Shown: piece by piece, positions 21,460 to 32,419 of the stretch
Layout of the letters: every line of letters starts with the position of its first letter
Position numbering within the stretch: position 1 is the stretch's first letter
Assembly (NCBI GenBank): GCA_025024175.1
Contig: QCXZ01000041.1
Coordinates: 15,681,786 to 15,745,785, forward strand
Reading direction: 5' to 3'
Source: Rhyzopertha dominica
Taxonomy: Eukaryota; Arthropoda; Insecta; Coleoptera; Bostrichidae
DNA length: 64,000 nt
Position numbers and translations under genes: made by a program
The notes under the pieces: model-generated
The model's input: only the letters and a program-made list of their open reading frames with translations
Told to the model about the DNA's origin: nothing
The model's database searches: none

Positions 21460-22600
21460 GCGTTGTCCCATATTAAAATATATCAAATAATGTCAGAATC
21501 GATAAATGACAAGTATCTGTCAAAGCAGTAGTTGTGTTCACTTTCCTGAGAAGCGGCATATTGATTTAATCGATAGCTTCCATAAGCGCCTGGATGCATG
21601 GAATCATTTATAGAAACCCCGTATAGAGGAACAGGTTACAATGCAAATTCAATCCCCGATAGTGATTTTTCCTTCAAATAGGAAGTTAGTGTATAAATAA
21701 ATCAAATGAGCGGTTGGCTCATATGATATGAAGCCGATATTAACAGATATGTTACCTATGTTTTAATTTGTGGCTGTGGATGTGTATAGTCTTTTTGGAA
21801 CCTCTTATAATAACCACCTTTCAGCTGAGCATTGGAGTTGGTTGGATCTTAATGTTGGTCATACAGCTAAATCGCCTTGCAGGTGAACTTTCCGCTTTGT
21901 TTAGAAAAACTTTCCGTTTTTACATGCGAAAACAGGTTTTTAAAACTCTTGAACGTCTACGAATTTCTACTTAACTACAAATAATTCTACGACAGCTTTT
22001 TTTAAACTTCGGATGAGTTGTTAGATCCCTTTACAAAAAATAAGAAATGTTTGATTATTAAAAGTTAAGTAACGTGTTACTTATTTTTGTATAAAATTGC
22101 CAAAACAGTTGAAGCTATCGTTGATAGCAGGCGTTATCTGCTTAATTATAAAGCAAAAGACAGCGATAACAAAGGAGGTCTATTGTGAAACATTAGGTTG
22201 CCTGCGATGAGCGATTTACGAGTAGAATAAACGAAGAGGCATGCTTTCGTTCGGTATTGTTTTGATCCACCTCAATGCACGGCCGCACTGAAGTGTGAAG
22301 TTTTCGACCATCTGTCCTGTTGTCCGGTCTTGGCACCAGTAGTTTTTATAGTTTTCGAGAATTAAAGGCATTTTTGGGCGAACAACGTCACCAAGGAAGG
22401 GTTTCAGTAGGCTGCCAGCTGTCAAAATGTACGTGACCGAATTGGGGGTACAGTTCCTTGAAGAGGACATTAATTTAAAAGCCTGTGAAATGCCTCAGTT
22501 GTTTAAGCGATTTCTAATAATAAAATATTTTTTTTGCAAATGGATCTTATTTTTATAACCCATCTGAGGTTGGGAAAAAATACCCTCGTATTTCAGCATA
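21460..22600. other. No gene recognised
   Basis: Two short frames (21768-21974 plus, 22216-22470 minus) have no family signature. The second includes a slightly GC-richer block, possibly an old repeat. Confidence 0.4.
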
Positions 22601-22719
22601 TTTGAGAATGCCATAACACGATTTGCATTATTCCTGTTTGCCCATTTCTCTGACCCAGGTCACGAAAAAAAAATTCCAAATAGCGAAAATACTTAATTTA
22701 GAAATCAATTTTGGCACAT

Positions 22720-22850
22720 TTGTACGTAAAGGTGCGGTTAACAACATACTAAAAGTACTGATGGGTGGAAGTGAAGCTAGGGGGTTCCTAGCTTCCTGCT
22801 GTTTTTCTAAACTAAATCTATCTACATAATTCCCTACAAAAAAAGTCCTA
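22720..22850 (+). repeat. Dispersed repeat, inverted relative to the one near 24.1 kb
   Basis: The block AACATACTAAAAGTACTGATG with GAAGCTAGGGGG corresponds, as reverse complement, to the block at about 24090-24180 (CCCCCCTAGCTTTACTC, CCATCAGTACATTTAGCGAG). The two are similar but not identical. Confidence 0.5.
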
Positions 22851-22859
22851 CACACATTT

Positions 22860-24060
22860 TTGCTAGGACCAATTCTATGGGAACAGATTTGAAGGGGGAA
22901 ATGGAAAATTAAAAAGAAAATGGCTTTCTTGTTAGAAATGAAATCTTTTTTGTTAAAAAGTAGAATGTCTGATGAGTTAATTTTCTCTTTTGTTTATCCA
23001 TGTGGTAGTTCTTCCGTAATTTGTTCCACAACAACTCGTCCATAGAAAATTGACAATTACTTACTATTCGTTTCAGTGCAATCGTAGATGTCTAACATTG
23101 CTTCTATGAGGACGTCAAGCTTTTCTTTTTGGAGGTGCACAGGTTAACAAAAAATTATTATTATTGCATCTATTGCGTGTACAGGGTGTCCCATTTTCAT
23201 TGTATTTGCAGGATATCTCAGTAACTATTTATTAATGCTACAGAGTTGCACGTTATTGTATTACCTTTTTGTTGCGGATTGAACTATATATACTATCGGC
23301 ATTTGTATATCGTCTTTTGTTTTAAAGTATAATGTAGCAATTCTTCAGTTTTTAGCATATCTCACTTGGTATGTAGATACAAAGTAACTGTAAATACATT
23401 TTAGTAGTTACTACTAAACTAGCATTTTTTGTAATGAAAACCATAGTTGGCCTTGTTTCTCCGATTAACCTTGTTAGGTTTATTTTTACTAATTATGGTA
23501 TTATTTTATTTTTTAAATAATTTAGTGAGATTTTGTTTTTTGCCAAATGGATGTAAATAGTGTGACCCTAAACAATGCATACTCGTAAGTACTTACCTCC
23601 TAATAAACATTGAGTTTCATTAGTTACGTGGCATGATTTATTATCGACAAGAAAACTGCATGAGCTCCTTTACGAGTCTTAAGTATGTATCCAAACAAGC
23701 ATATTACCTACACTATTTTAACGCAAAAATAACACTTAAATGTTAAAATAAATAACATTTTTGAGAAGGTATATATTTCAATATAAAACGATTGGTAAAC
23801 TACGATTACATTAAAGAGATAATTTTCTACGGACGAGTTGTTAGAATAGAGAATGAGGAAACAATATGGTTACCGAATTGTTTTCAGTAAAATTCGCATC
23901 AGGTAAACTATTTCATTTTTAACAGTAACAACAGATCTTTTTCATCTTTTCTCCACATCTCTTTTGTAGTGATCCTAGTGAAAATGTGTATAAGACCTTT
24001 TTTTGTAGAAAATTTTATAGATTAATTTAGTGTATGGACAGAGGTAGTAGTTTTCGAGAT
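22860..24060. other. Gene-free stretch with a repeat-end motif
   Basis: No gene seen. Near 23178 the sequence TACAGGGTGTCCCATTTTC, followed by GGATATCTCAGTAAC, resembles the end of a widespread arthropod DNA repeat. Confidence 0.4.
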
Positions 24061-24199
24061 ACTAACGAGCAACTGAAAAAAAAGAACTCTTAGACACCCG
24101 CTCCCCCCTAGCTTTACTCTCAGCCATCAGTACATTTAGCGAGTTGTTAAGGACCCCCTCCCCTACAACTGAGATAAAATTGTCTTCTACATAAATTAG

Positions 24200-24400
24200 T
24201 TCCCCTATTTTTCCTTCATTATCTCGACTACTACGGCAATTCCTGAATGTCTCGCCACAAAAATGCTGTTCGGCAAGGGCGAGTCCTATCGATAAGAACA
24301 AGCAATAATTAAATGGAGCCAAGTTTGGAGAGTAAGACGCATGGGACAGTGCTTCCCGTAAAAGCTCGATGGGATAGTGCATTGTCATCAAGAATAATCG
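24200..24400 (-). pseudogene. Mariner transposase C-terminal relic
   Basis: The minus strand encodes LLREALSHASYSPNLAPFNYCLF followed by a stretch reading GLALAEQHF. This aligns with the last catalytic block of mariner transposases (h-pYSPDLAPsDy-LF, then LAeq-F). The first Asp of the block and the catalytic Asp are both Asn here, and the upstream domains are absent. The region further down to 24062 is the dispersed repeat related to 22720-22850. Confidence 0.65.
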
Positions 24401-24424
24401 CTTTGAGTTGATTATTTTGATATT

Positions 24425-25423
24425 TTATTCGTTTTTGAAACAATCAAATCAATCAGCTGTCGGTAGTGCTCACTAGTAAAAGCTTCACGTGTTTTTGTAA
24501 GCTCACTCTGATCCCTGAAAACACGGATCTTGTCTTCTTTTCGAAGCAATTTCACCTTGCGGTTGGTTTGGTCGGGGTCGACATACGCAATTGATTTTTT
24601 TAATTTAGGATTCTCGAAATATATCTGTTAGGAACAAAGATCGATTTAGGCCAAGGGCTGAAAGAAGTGAACAGAACGCTTTCTAGCCGCCAGAATCTAT
24701 AATATTGCTTCTTGATTCTTTAAATTAGGTCAAAACGCGTTTTGGACGTTTTGCAATTGCCAGAAAGCGTAATTGAAAACTAGTTCTTTTACTGCCCCCC
24801 CCCCCCCAAGCCAGAACACAGCGACCGTAGAACGACATTTATTTGTTACTTAACAAACACTGCCAAAGCGCACCACCATTTGCAAAGCGAGAGGACAGAT
24901 CGAATCAGGATGTAAGAGACGCACTTATTACATGGATGGCAGATGAGAAAACTGCAAAATGTTTCAAGGACTGCGATTCCTGCAAAGTAATAAGAATCAT
25001 TTCGTTTCCTGCATATTGAAATAACGAAAAGTCCTTACGAGGTAAAGTTCGGCACAGTGCAGGTTTCAATGATTCATCGCTTCCTAAAGAAATTTTGTCC
25101 TATATTGAAACAGAAGAGGAGTTGCTAAATCCAAAATTCAGGTGAAAACCGCAAGGAGAATTTGCATCCGGTTGGAGAAACAAAATACGGCAAGTGGAAA
25201 GAACATTGAAGAATAGTACAACAAATAAACCATTAGTTTTGTGCATCTTTTGCGTTGGTAGTTTGTAATTGCAAATNCTATATAACAGCAGTTCTTGTTT
25301 ATTCTTATNAAAATCGTTAATACTTTACATAGTTCTGTTAATTTCATGCATATACGGTCNACTTTTATAAAAGCGTTGAAAGAAAAAAATCTTTTTATTC
25401 AACGATAAGAAATCTCATTTGCG
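24425..25423. other. Gene-free stretch with a poly-C run
   Basis: No gene supported. A run of about twelve C lies near 24796. Several N bases occur after 25270. Confidence 0.4.
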
Positions 25424-25471
25424 CTCTAGCCAGAATAGATACATACATGTATGTATTTATTCTGGNTAGAG
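25424..25471. repeat. 48-bp near-perfect palindrome
   Basis: The arms are 25424-25447 and 25448-25471, centred on CATG, with one mismatch (25438/25457) and one N (25466). The centre is an alternating ATACATACATGTATGTAT block. It lies just beyond the 3' side of the LINE at 25.5-27.9 kb. Confidence 0.8.
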
Positions 25472-25726
25472 TATTGAAGAAAATCGCAGAAAAACTNCCA
25501 ATCAGATCTCGATTGGCTTAAGCCAATCNTCAACACCTTCANCGACACGATGGATAGACGGAAAACCATCAGGTTGTAAGGGGGCCTCTGTTGACCATCT
25601 GTTCAATTGTTTGGAGGGGGTCTCCACATTCTCAAGAAGGGTTGATAGATGGATCCCATATATTGTGACTCAAGACTTTCTCGGGAAGTCAGTTCGTGCT
25701 ACCTTTTCTGTAGGATCGTCTATAAG

Positions 25727-26107
25727 CTATTGATTGTATATATCATGTTTCTTAAGTTGCCAAGGAGAATACCATCCATCTTCAATGGTATAAGGAGCAG
25801 GAAGGAAATCGTCTGTCCATGGAGGTTTTCTGGAAGTTAACCGAGTTGTAGGTAGCTCTTGCAGATCTCGGGAAATCAAAAACTTATTAGGAGCTGGCTG
25901 ATATTTTTGCCAAGGTTTATAAGTAGCAAACTTTCTGTCAATTTCCGGAGGTGCAATGTTTGAAAGAATCGGAAGCCAAGGTAATAGAGTTGACTTAATT
26001 GTACCATTGATTAGTAGCATTGCAGTATTCAGTTGAGTGTCAATTTTTCCTGTGTGATGACTATTTTTCCAAACAGGACAGCAGTACTCAGCAGTGCTAT
26101 AAAGCAA
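25727..26107 (-). pseudogene. LINE ORF2 C-terminal region
   Basis: The frame opens LYSTAEYCCPVW and continues with QLNTAMLLINGTIKSTLLPW and LPILSNIAPPEI. This is the conserved post-RT segment of arthropod LINEs (YS-AEYc-pvW, QLN--mr-i-GtikSTp--WLP-LsNIaPP). It stops at 25727, and short in-frame bits continue toward 25500. Confidence 0.8.
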
Positions 26108-26379
26108 GGCAGTTGCAGAAGTACGGAGTACACTTGCATCTGCACCCCAGCTTGTACCAGCAAGCTTATGCAGGATGTTATTTCCGGTCTGTAATTTTTT
26201 AATGATGTTTTCTAGATGTTTCTTCTACGTTAGAGACGTATCCAGTGTCACTTCAAGGTATTTTGGCGAGAAGTTATGTTTAAGAAGTATGTTATTTGAT
26301 ATAACTTGAAGTTGTTTTGTCTTATGATAATTGTTGAGATGAAAAAAAGTTACTTTTGTCTTCAACGGATTCATTCATA

Positions 26380-26770
26380 ATATCGATGTCTCTTGAGAGG
26401 TTTTGTTTAAGGACAAAAAAGTGTTTACTTTGCAAAGCCAATGTCATGTCGTCTGTATATCCAATTGAGTTACTGGAAGGTCACTTATGTTAAGGTTGAA
26501 AAGAATAGGCGACATAACCGATCCTTGTGGAAGACCATTATTCAAAATCCTGAATTTGCTACTTTCCTCTCCCAGAAACACTCTGAATTGACGTTGGGAT
26601 AACATTCGTTTAATAAGCTTCACAATATTTCCACATTTCAGAGTATTAAATAATGTAAGGGTCAATCCATCTTTCCACACAGTATCATAGGCCGCCGATA
26701 AATCTATGAACACTACCCCAGTTTTCAATCGTTTCTGGAAACCAACTTCAGCATGCGTTGTTAGAACCAA
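26380..26770 (-). pseudogene. LINE reverse-transcriptase core
   Basis: The frame carries GVVFIDLSAAYDTVW, holding the first catalytic Asp, and NNGLPQGSVMSPILFN. It then changes frame near 26460 into GYTDDMTLALQSK, a variant of the YADD box, at about 26450. The Ala-to-Thr change and the frame shift mark it as non-functional. Confidence 0.82.
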
Positions 26771-27030
26771 GACTTGGTCAGAGAAACTTCTATTCTTCCT
26801 AAAACCTGCTTGTTCCTTCGGGAGTGAGTCTTCAATAATAGGTCCTATTCTCTGGTAGAGTAATTTCTCTAGTAACTTGTAGCAGACACTCAGAAGTTCA
26901 ATGGGTCGGTAACTTCCTGCTTCTTTTGGAAGTTTCCCAGGCTTTAAGATAGCAATCTCCTTTGTTTAAAAAAAAAAACTTGGAAGAGTACATGTATCTA
27001 AATTATTATTGTGGAACAATAACAACCATT

Positions 27031-27558
27031 TTAAAGCATCCAGCTCAAGCTCAAGCTTTTCAAGAATTCTGGGTAAATACCATCAAAACCAGCAGCTTTG
27101 CGGGCTTTCGGAGCACAAATAGCTTGGCTAAGTTCTTCCAATGAGAATAATTGTGACAACTCTAGTGAAGGTTCGCATCTTTTTCTCAACTGACGAAGTT
27201 TTCCATTCATCTTTTTCAATTCCTCCATAGATATTTGAACAGAATTTGAGATATTAATCAGTGGAGAAGCTAAAACATTAGGCGAAATTAATGATGGTGG
27301 TTTATATGTTTTATTAACGGTTGGTTCTAATTTTTTCAGTAGGTTCCAACTGGTGCGACTGGAGTGGTTAAAGTCCATGCTCTGCATTAGAGTATTCAAT
27401 TTTTTCTTTCGAGATTGATTCAGGGATTGAAGAATCCTGTGAGCTAATTCATAACTGGGATGATCAAGCTCTATACAGGGCATCAGTTTCTTTATTCCAA
27501 CAAGGAACGTAGCATTTTCGAAAATGGAAGCTGTTCTTCTCTTTTTCAGCGTAAACAA
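27031..27558 (-). pseudogene. LINE linker between endonuclease and RT
   Basis: A 175-residue frame has the LINE linker style: basic helices, then FSLEELSQAICAPKARKAAG with FDGIYPEFLK, which corresponds to the conserved KAaG-DgI-pEfLK block at the start of LINE RTs. It ends at 27031, shortly before the RT core continues in another frame. Confidence 0.78.
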
Positions 27559-27883
27559 GATGCAGTTTGCGCTGTTCTATCCAGTTCATTGGAACAAGTC
27601 CGCTCATGTTGTTATCACTGTAGCCCCATAAGTTATGATGGCTATTGAAGTCTCCAATACACACACAAGGATGTTTTTATCTCAGGAAGTTGTCTGGCCA
27701 GACACTATTCGGCGACTTATAAATGTTGTAAATGGTGACATCTCCTACTTTAGTTACAATCATTTTAACACCATTTACAATAATTTCTTTATTAACTGAC
27801 CGGAAGTTGGTTATGTCAGATTTCACATAAATTGCAGACCCATGAATACTGCTATTTAGTGAATCGATTAGGCTATATCCCAA
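27464..27883 (-). pseudogene. LINE apurinic-type endonuclease remnant
   Basis: Two adjacent frames give a block with GSAIYVKSDI, VTIYNIYKSPNSVWP, then CIGDFNSHHNLWGY. These match the AP-endonuclease blocks of LINEs (AiyV, -i-vYrsPn, GDFNSHH--WG). The N-terminal catalytic Glu block is missing through 5' truncation. Confidence 0.8.
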
Positions 27884-27894
27884 GATCGTCCCTC

Positions 27895-28990
27895 ATCTGC
27901 GGAGATCTTGAACATAGACCGCATGAGTTGCTTGAAGAAGTATCACGTAAAAGTAATAAAGGTATTTAATGATCTATTTTCTTTATGTTTCACATTAATA
28001 TGTGCGCACAAATAAATACGCTTTTCATTTTGCACCTTCCCATTATATGCTTTATATTGCTCGAATGCGTTTGGGCAACTACGAGAATGTCAGACTATGT
28101 TCTGTTTTTTTTTTACCACTAGTAACGATTCGATGGAGAAATGATGCTTCTTATACCTAGCGAGCAACATTTCGCAAATTCTTTTTCAGTCATGAATTTA
28201 ACATATATACCATTAAAACAGTGCACATTATTATTATAAGTATAGCGCTAAAGCTGCAGCACATAAAATATTTTGAATAACGCATTTCACAAAGAAAAGA
28301 CTGGAAACATTCATTTGACTAGTCTAAAACATACAGAACTTACTCGCCTCCTAAACTAAATTATAAAACTGCGTATATAGACGGAACTTATTTCATAGTG
28401 GATATACCAGCACTCGAAGCTAGAATCAATAACTGGTGGACGTATGCTCTGGAAAGTTGTATTTGCTGGAAAATTACCTCTATGATATGCCCTCCGAAAG
28501 CAATTTAATCGCCGAACCACTCATTTCACGATTACAACACCGTTGTTAACAAATAATCCGGTTCAACTTTAGCTGATCTGCATGTATCATGCATTTCACA
28601 TAATTTAATGGGATATAGCTCTCTTATTAAGTGCGTTATTCCATATGTTGCTCAAAGTTTGAATGTTCAGTCACGTTCCTCTTATCGGAAATTCGCATCT
28701 GATACTCGTATGCATAGATGTAGTTACGATGAATTCTGTAAAGGAACGTGCACGGCACAGATCGGTTGTTCCGATAATGTTCATTCCCCTGTGGCCATAT
28801 CTACTTGTAAACTGCAACAGCATTAATGCATTAAGGTTGATGTAATTTATTAATAGGGTATTCCCATCGGTAGGTCTTTTGGGTTACAACGTTGTTGGTT
28901 TTGTTTGTACGCTCCTTTCAGTGCGCTATTTCTTCAGATGTTGCAAAACCTTAGAATCAATAACCTAACTGAAAAGTTACTAGGAAATCT
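27895..28990. other. No gene recognised
   Basis: AT-rich with short frames only. Confidence 0.4.
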
Positions 28991-29229
28991 TTTGAAATCT
29001 TGGTAGTTTTGGGTTATCATCCTAACCGGACAACTCTCAAACCCGAAATTATAGATCAACTACATTACTTCTTTACGTTCAAGGTGTCACAGATAGGATT
29101 GGCAAAATTTTTAGAAAACAACCCATCCGAACTATTTTTCATCCCCCTTAGAAAATATGGCGCCGTCTATATCGATGAAATGCAGTTTACAAAAGACAAA
29201 CGCTGTATCAAATCTGATTTCTTCACCCA

Positions 29230-29396
29230 ATCAGACCGGTCGCAATATTTTATTTGATAATATTTCGGTCTTAGCGAAAGTTCTTTTCCACACCGCTCGC
29301 AAATTCCGTAAAGCCTTTGAGATTCGTAAACATCCGAACAGCTTGAACAGCGAATATGGCTATCATTTCTCTAGCATTTGGAGTCCAATCACATAA
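29230..29396 (+). pseudogene. Penelope-like element C-terminal remnant
   Basis: The plus strand encodes ARKFRKAFEIRKHPNSLN with SEYGYHFSSIWSPIT. This equals the C-terminal block of PLE proteins (R---EA-EI-khpnnlNre-G--ls-iWkP). The copy at 20640-20914 has the same block as RLYKEAIEIQKNPHNYNRD and IWKPVV. Upstream frames from 29000 may be decayed endonuclease but have no GIY-YIG motif. Confidence 0.65.
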
Positions 29397-29528
29397 CGGC
29401 CTCGTAATCTCTCCCTCTGCCTCCAAGCATTCCTATCTCCTGCATAAAACAAGACGCAAACGCACTTTTTCTTTCTCCCTTAGCATTTGATTCAGCTCTG
29501 ACATGGTCTTCGCCTTTGTGCCATATTC

Positions 29529-29575
29529 GTATCCTGATGATGCCCCCTTACAAGGGCCAGCGAAACGTCAAGCCT
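29529..29575 (+). repeat. PLE tail hairpin with CTGATGA and GAAAC boxes
   Basis: The sequence CCTGATGATGCCCCCTT, then AAGGGCCAGCGAAACGTC, sits about 140 bases after the PLE stop codon. It has exact CUGAUGA and GAAA boxes, a small CCCT/AGGG hairpin between them, and one unpaired U next to the first box. A related copy follows at 61017-61055. Confidence 0.6.
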
Positions 29576-29599
29576 TTGTAGAAAACCGATTGTGTCTAA

Positions 29600-31486
29600 C
29601 CCAAAATGACTAAGGTTTCAATTTGACTATGGCCGCGAAAGCTTACATTCTTACAGGAAATCTTTTCTTTCTCTATAGTACCTTGAATTTTGCCGCTTAT
29701 ATTTGTCAGATAACTTAAGAATACATTCCACTATCATTGCATGTCTAAAGAACTCAAAAAATGTCGTTTAAGTAGGTACATTGTACAATTAAAACGTTAN
29801 AAACGTAGTTTTTGCTTCCAAATGATATTTAAAGAAATCCGCCAAAAATTGCTGAGAAAGCTAAACCCATTGACAAACCGTCTCTTGTTTGTAGAATAAA
29901 TAAAACGTGAGATCAATTCGATATACAAATTAATATAATACAATACAACAATCTTTAATATATCTGTTTTCTCTACAGTTAACAGTAGGAAATATGAAAA
30001 TGTTAAAGAGGACAAAAGAGGCAAGCAGTGAGTTGTTTTGGTATCAACGAATATTTTATTTTATTTGCGAAATCTACGACCTCCTTGAGTGCTGAGTCTA
30101 ACTTTTATTATTCAACACCAAAGGAGCAGTAGACAATCCACCTACGTATAGCTTTAGTGCTCAGATACCTTCTTCACAACTTCCTTCGGGATTGGGTGCT
30201 AATTGGCAAAGTATGAACAGAAGTTCAGAAGTACAACTTTATCGCTGGGATGAGGAAAGAAGCATGAATATCTTCGAAACTACTCGTTTAAAATAATGTT
30301 TAAGGCAAAAGTTATAGGGTGTCAAAAATCTATTTTACCAGGTTATAAGTTTGACCTTGGGTTGCGCTATAAGTCAGGTCAAGAAGATGATTTTTATAAA
30401 TAGGAAAGGAACCACTATTTTTTTATAACATATTCTTGTAACTTATCCCAAGAGCTCTTCAAAACACTTTAGATTGATTGATTGAACCAGAGTACGGTTA
30501 GCATTTCTTGATGTTTCTTGATGGTTAGACGTCTTGGGTAAATTCGTATGTGCTTATTCATTCACTTACTGGATCTATAAATGGGGTGAAATTACTCTAC
30601 CGGAAATTTTCTCATCTTGTGTATTAATATCTTTTCTTTTTTATACATTGGAGTTTCTTTAGGACTATCCAATTTTTTTTGTGGTTGGACTTGTTTGTTT
30701 ACACGTTTTCCTGCTCTCTGTACAATTATTTTCACTAGCATAGTGCTTTCTTACTTACTGTTTCTTTCTGTTCGTGTCACTATGATTTCTTATTCCAGCT
30801 GTTCTTCTTATTTTTCTTGCATGGTGTTTGTGTTCCTGTTGGGTAATGTTCTCCCCGTATATTTGGTGACTCATCGTCACTTCAAAGGTAGTCAATTTTG
30901 AAGAAAAATATAACTACCTGTAGTGCTTTTGAAAGGTCTTGAGATAAGCTATAAGAATATATATTAATATTCTGCGCATGGTACATCACATCTTGGGTAA
31001 TGCCAATGCCGGTAACATCATAAATTCAAATGTCCGTAACTTAGGTAATTTTGAAGAAAAATATAACTTCCTATAGTGTTTTGGAAAGCCCTCGAGGTGA
31101 ATTACAATAATATATTTTAAAAAGTAAGGGTTCTTTTCAAATCTGGTCGATTCAAAGTTTCACGTTGCACTTTACGATGATTTTATAATATTTATAGCGT
31201 CAGATTTCAATGTTAATAAACAGCTTCTATTAAAAGGTTGAATTCCACTTTCCATGCACGACCTAACTATTTCCATCTAGTTAACTGCCAAGGAAAGCCT
31301 TTATGGACTAAAACATTGAACGCTTCGAACAGCTCTAAATCACCACGATTCCGTCAACTTTCAAAGTTCGGGCTTTGCACTGATCCACTTGCTCCCGTTC
31401 TGTCTCGGTCGCCTACGCTGTCGGGCGACGCCCGATATCCGATATCTTTTGCCTGTAAAAAAGTGCACCGCCTTTTTTTGTTTCAG
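29600..31486. other. Presumed intron, no other gene seen
   Basis: No recognised coding sequence. The last 250 bases are somewhat GC-richer and end in a pyrimidine tract, CCTTTTTTTGTTTCAG, the splice acceptor of the PLC-beta exon. Two similar short blocks (GAAGAAAAATATAACT near 30900 and 31055) form a minor repeat about 155 bp apart. Confidence 0.45.
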
Positions 31487-31633
31487 GATTCTGGCGTCGG
31501 GACGCCCGTCACATTGCGGGTGGATCAACATGGATTTTATTTGCATTGGGTGGATCAGAATCACGAAATGGACCTGTTGGACATCGCGACTATACGAGAC
31601 ACGAGGACCGGACGGTACGCCAAAATACCCAAG
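31487..31633 (+). CDS. Phospholipase C beta exon (PH-domain part, Plc21C/PLCB1-like)
   Basis: This is an internal coding exon of 49 codons in phase 0. It lies between a pyrimidine-rich acceptor (TTTGTTTCAG, ending 31486) and a consensus donor (AAG|GTAAGC at 31634). The peptide begins [13 protein letters not shown] and continues [30 protein letters not shown]. It corresponds to the N-terminal PH domain of Gq-activated phospholipase C beta, where mammalian PLCB1 and insect Plc21C have D-S--TP--LR-D--GF---W-DQN-E---LD---v-D-R-G--AK-PK. The enzyme cleaves PIP2 at the membrane to IP3 and diacylglycerol. Neighbouring exons are not identified in the window, so introns must be long. The family match is strong; the choice among PLC-beta paralogues favours the Plc21C type over norpA because of the TDQN/VDQN motif. 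Confidence 0.88.
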
Positions 31634-32419
31634 GTAAGCTTTGTCAGATTGTCATATTATCGTTATGTAAAGGGTCTGTATATATGTTGGTATAGAAAAG
31701 CTTGCAAAAACTGTTTTCAGATAAATACCTAGTTATCACCTGTAAAGTATCGATTGTACAGTATAAATGCCTGAAAACAAGTAACAGTATTGTATGAAAA
31801 CAAATAGGAAACGTCATTTCGGTAGATTATGTTTTGGGCTTGGGCAATAATAACACTAATGATAATAATAATGTTTATTGTCTCAGATAGAAAAAGCTTA
31901 TAGGACAAAAAATGATGTAAGTAGTTTTAATACAAATTTCAAATTGCAAACATGAATAAATGATTATGTTAATTAATTAAATGCTTCTAACAAGGTTTGT
32001 TTAATAAGGTAGCGGGAGTAGCCGTGAAGTACATCAAACGTGACATCATTATCATATCATTAGGTGTATTAATGCGACCAAGAATTAGATCCTATAAAAA
32101 ACCGCTGCAAATTGAATCAGTACTTCCACATCCAATTGTCAAAATGACGTTTATGTTTTTATTTCTTATACTATACGATTAGTAATCAGGTTTTGAGCAT
32201 TTTTTCTTTCTACACATTTTTCTAAGACAAACAGTTCTCGTGATATCAGCAAAAATACATAAATTTTTAAAATCGTTTTTTTCAAATAACTCGAAAAGTA
32301 TTAACCTAACAAAAAAATTACAAGAGTGCTTTCCGATCAGAAATTTGATTTTCTATATAACACTAAAATTTAAAAAAAATCCTACGAACAGGGTCCAAAA
32401 TACGTTTTTTTGGAAATAT
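31634..32419. other. Presumed intron sequence
   Basis: AT-rich sequence after the PLC-beta exon, with no further exon recognised before the gypsy insertion. Confidence 0.45.

Larger units (their letters stand above)
25500..27890 (-). mobile_element. Decayed LINE (non-LTR retrotransposon)
   Basis: Endonuclease, linker, reverse transcriptase and C-terminal pieces follow one another on the minus strand over 2.4 kb, in different frames. No LTRs flank them. The 5' end is truncated within the endonuclease near 27885. The order and motifs resemble arthropod jockey/RTE-like elements; I do not assign the clade. Confidence 0.85.

Noticed and set aside
22216..22470. An 84-codon minus-strand frame
   Set aside because: I cannot relate it to any family, and it lies in unmarked repeat-rich sequence.
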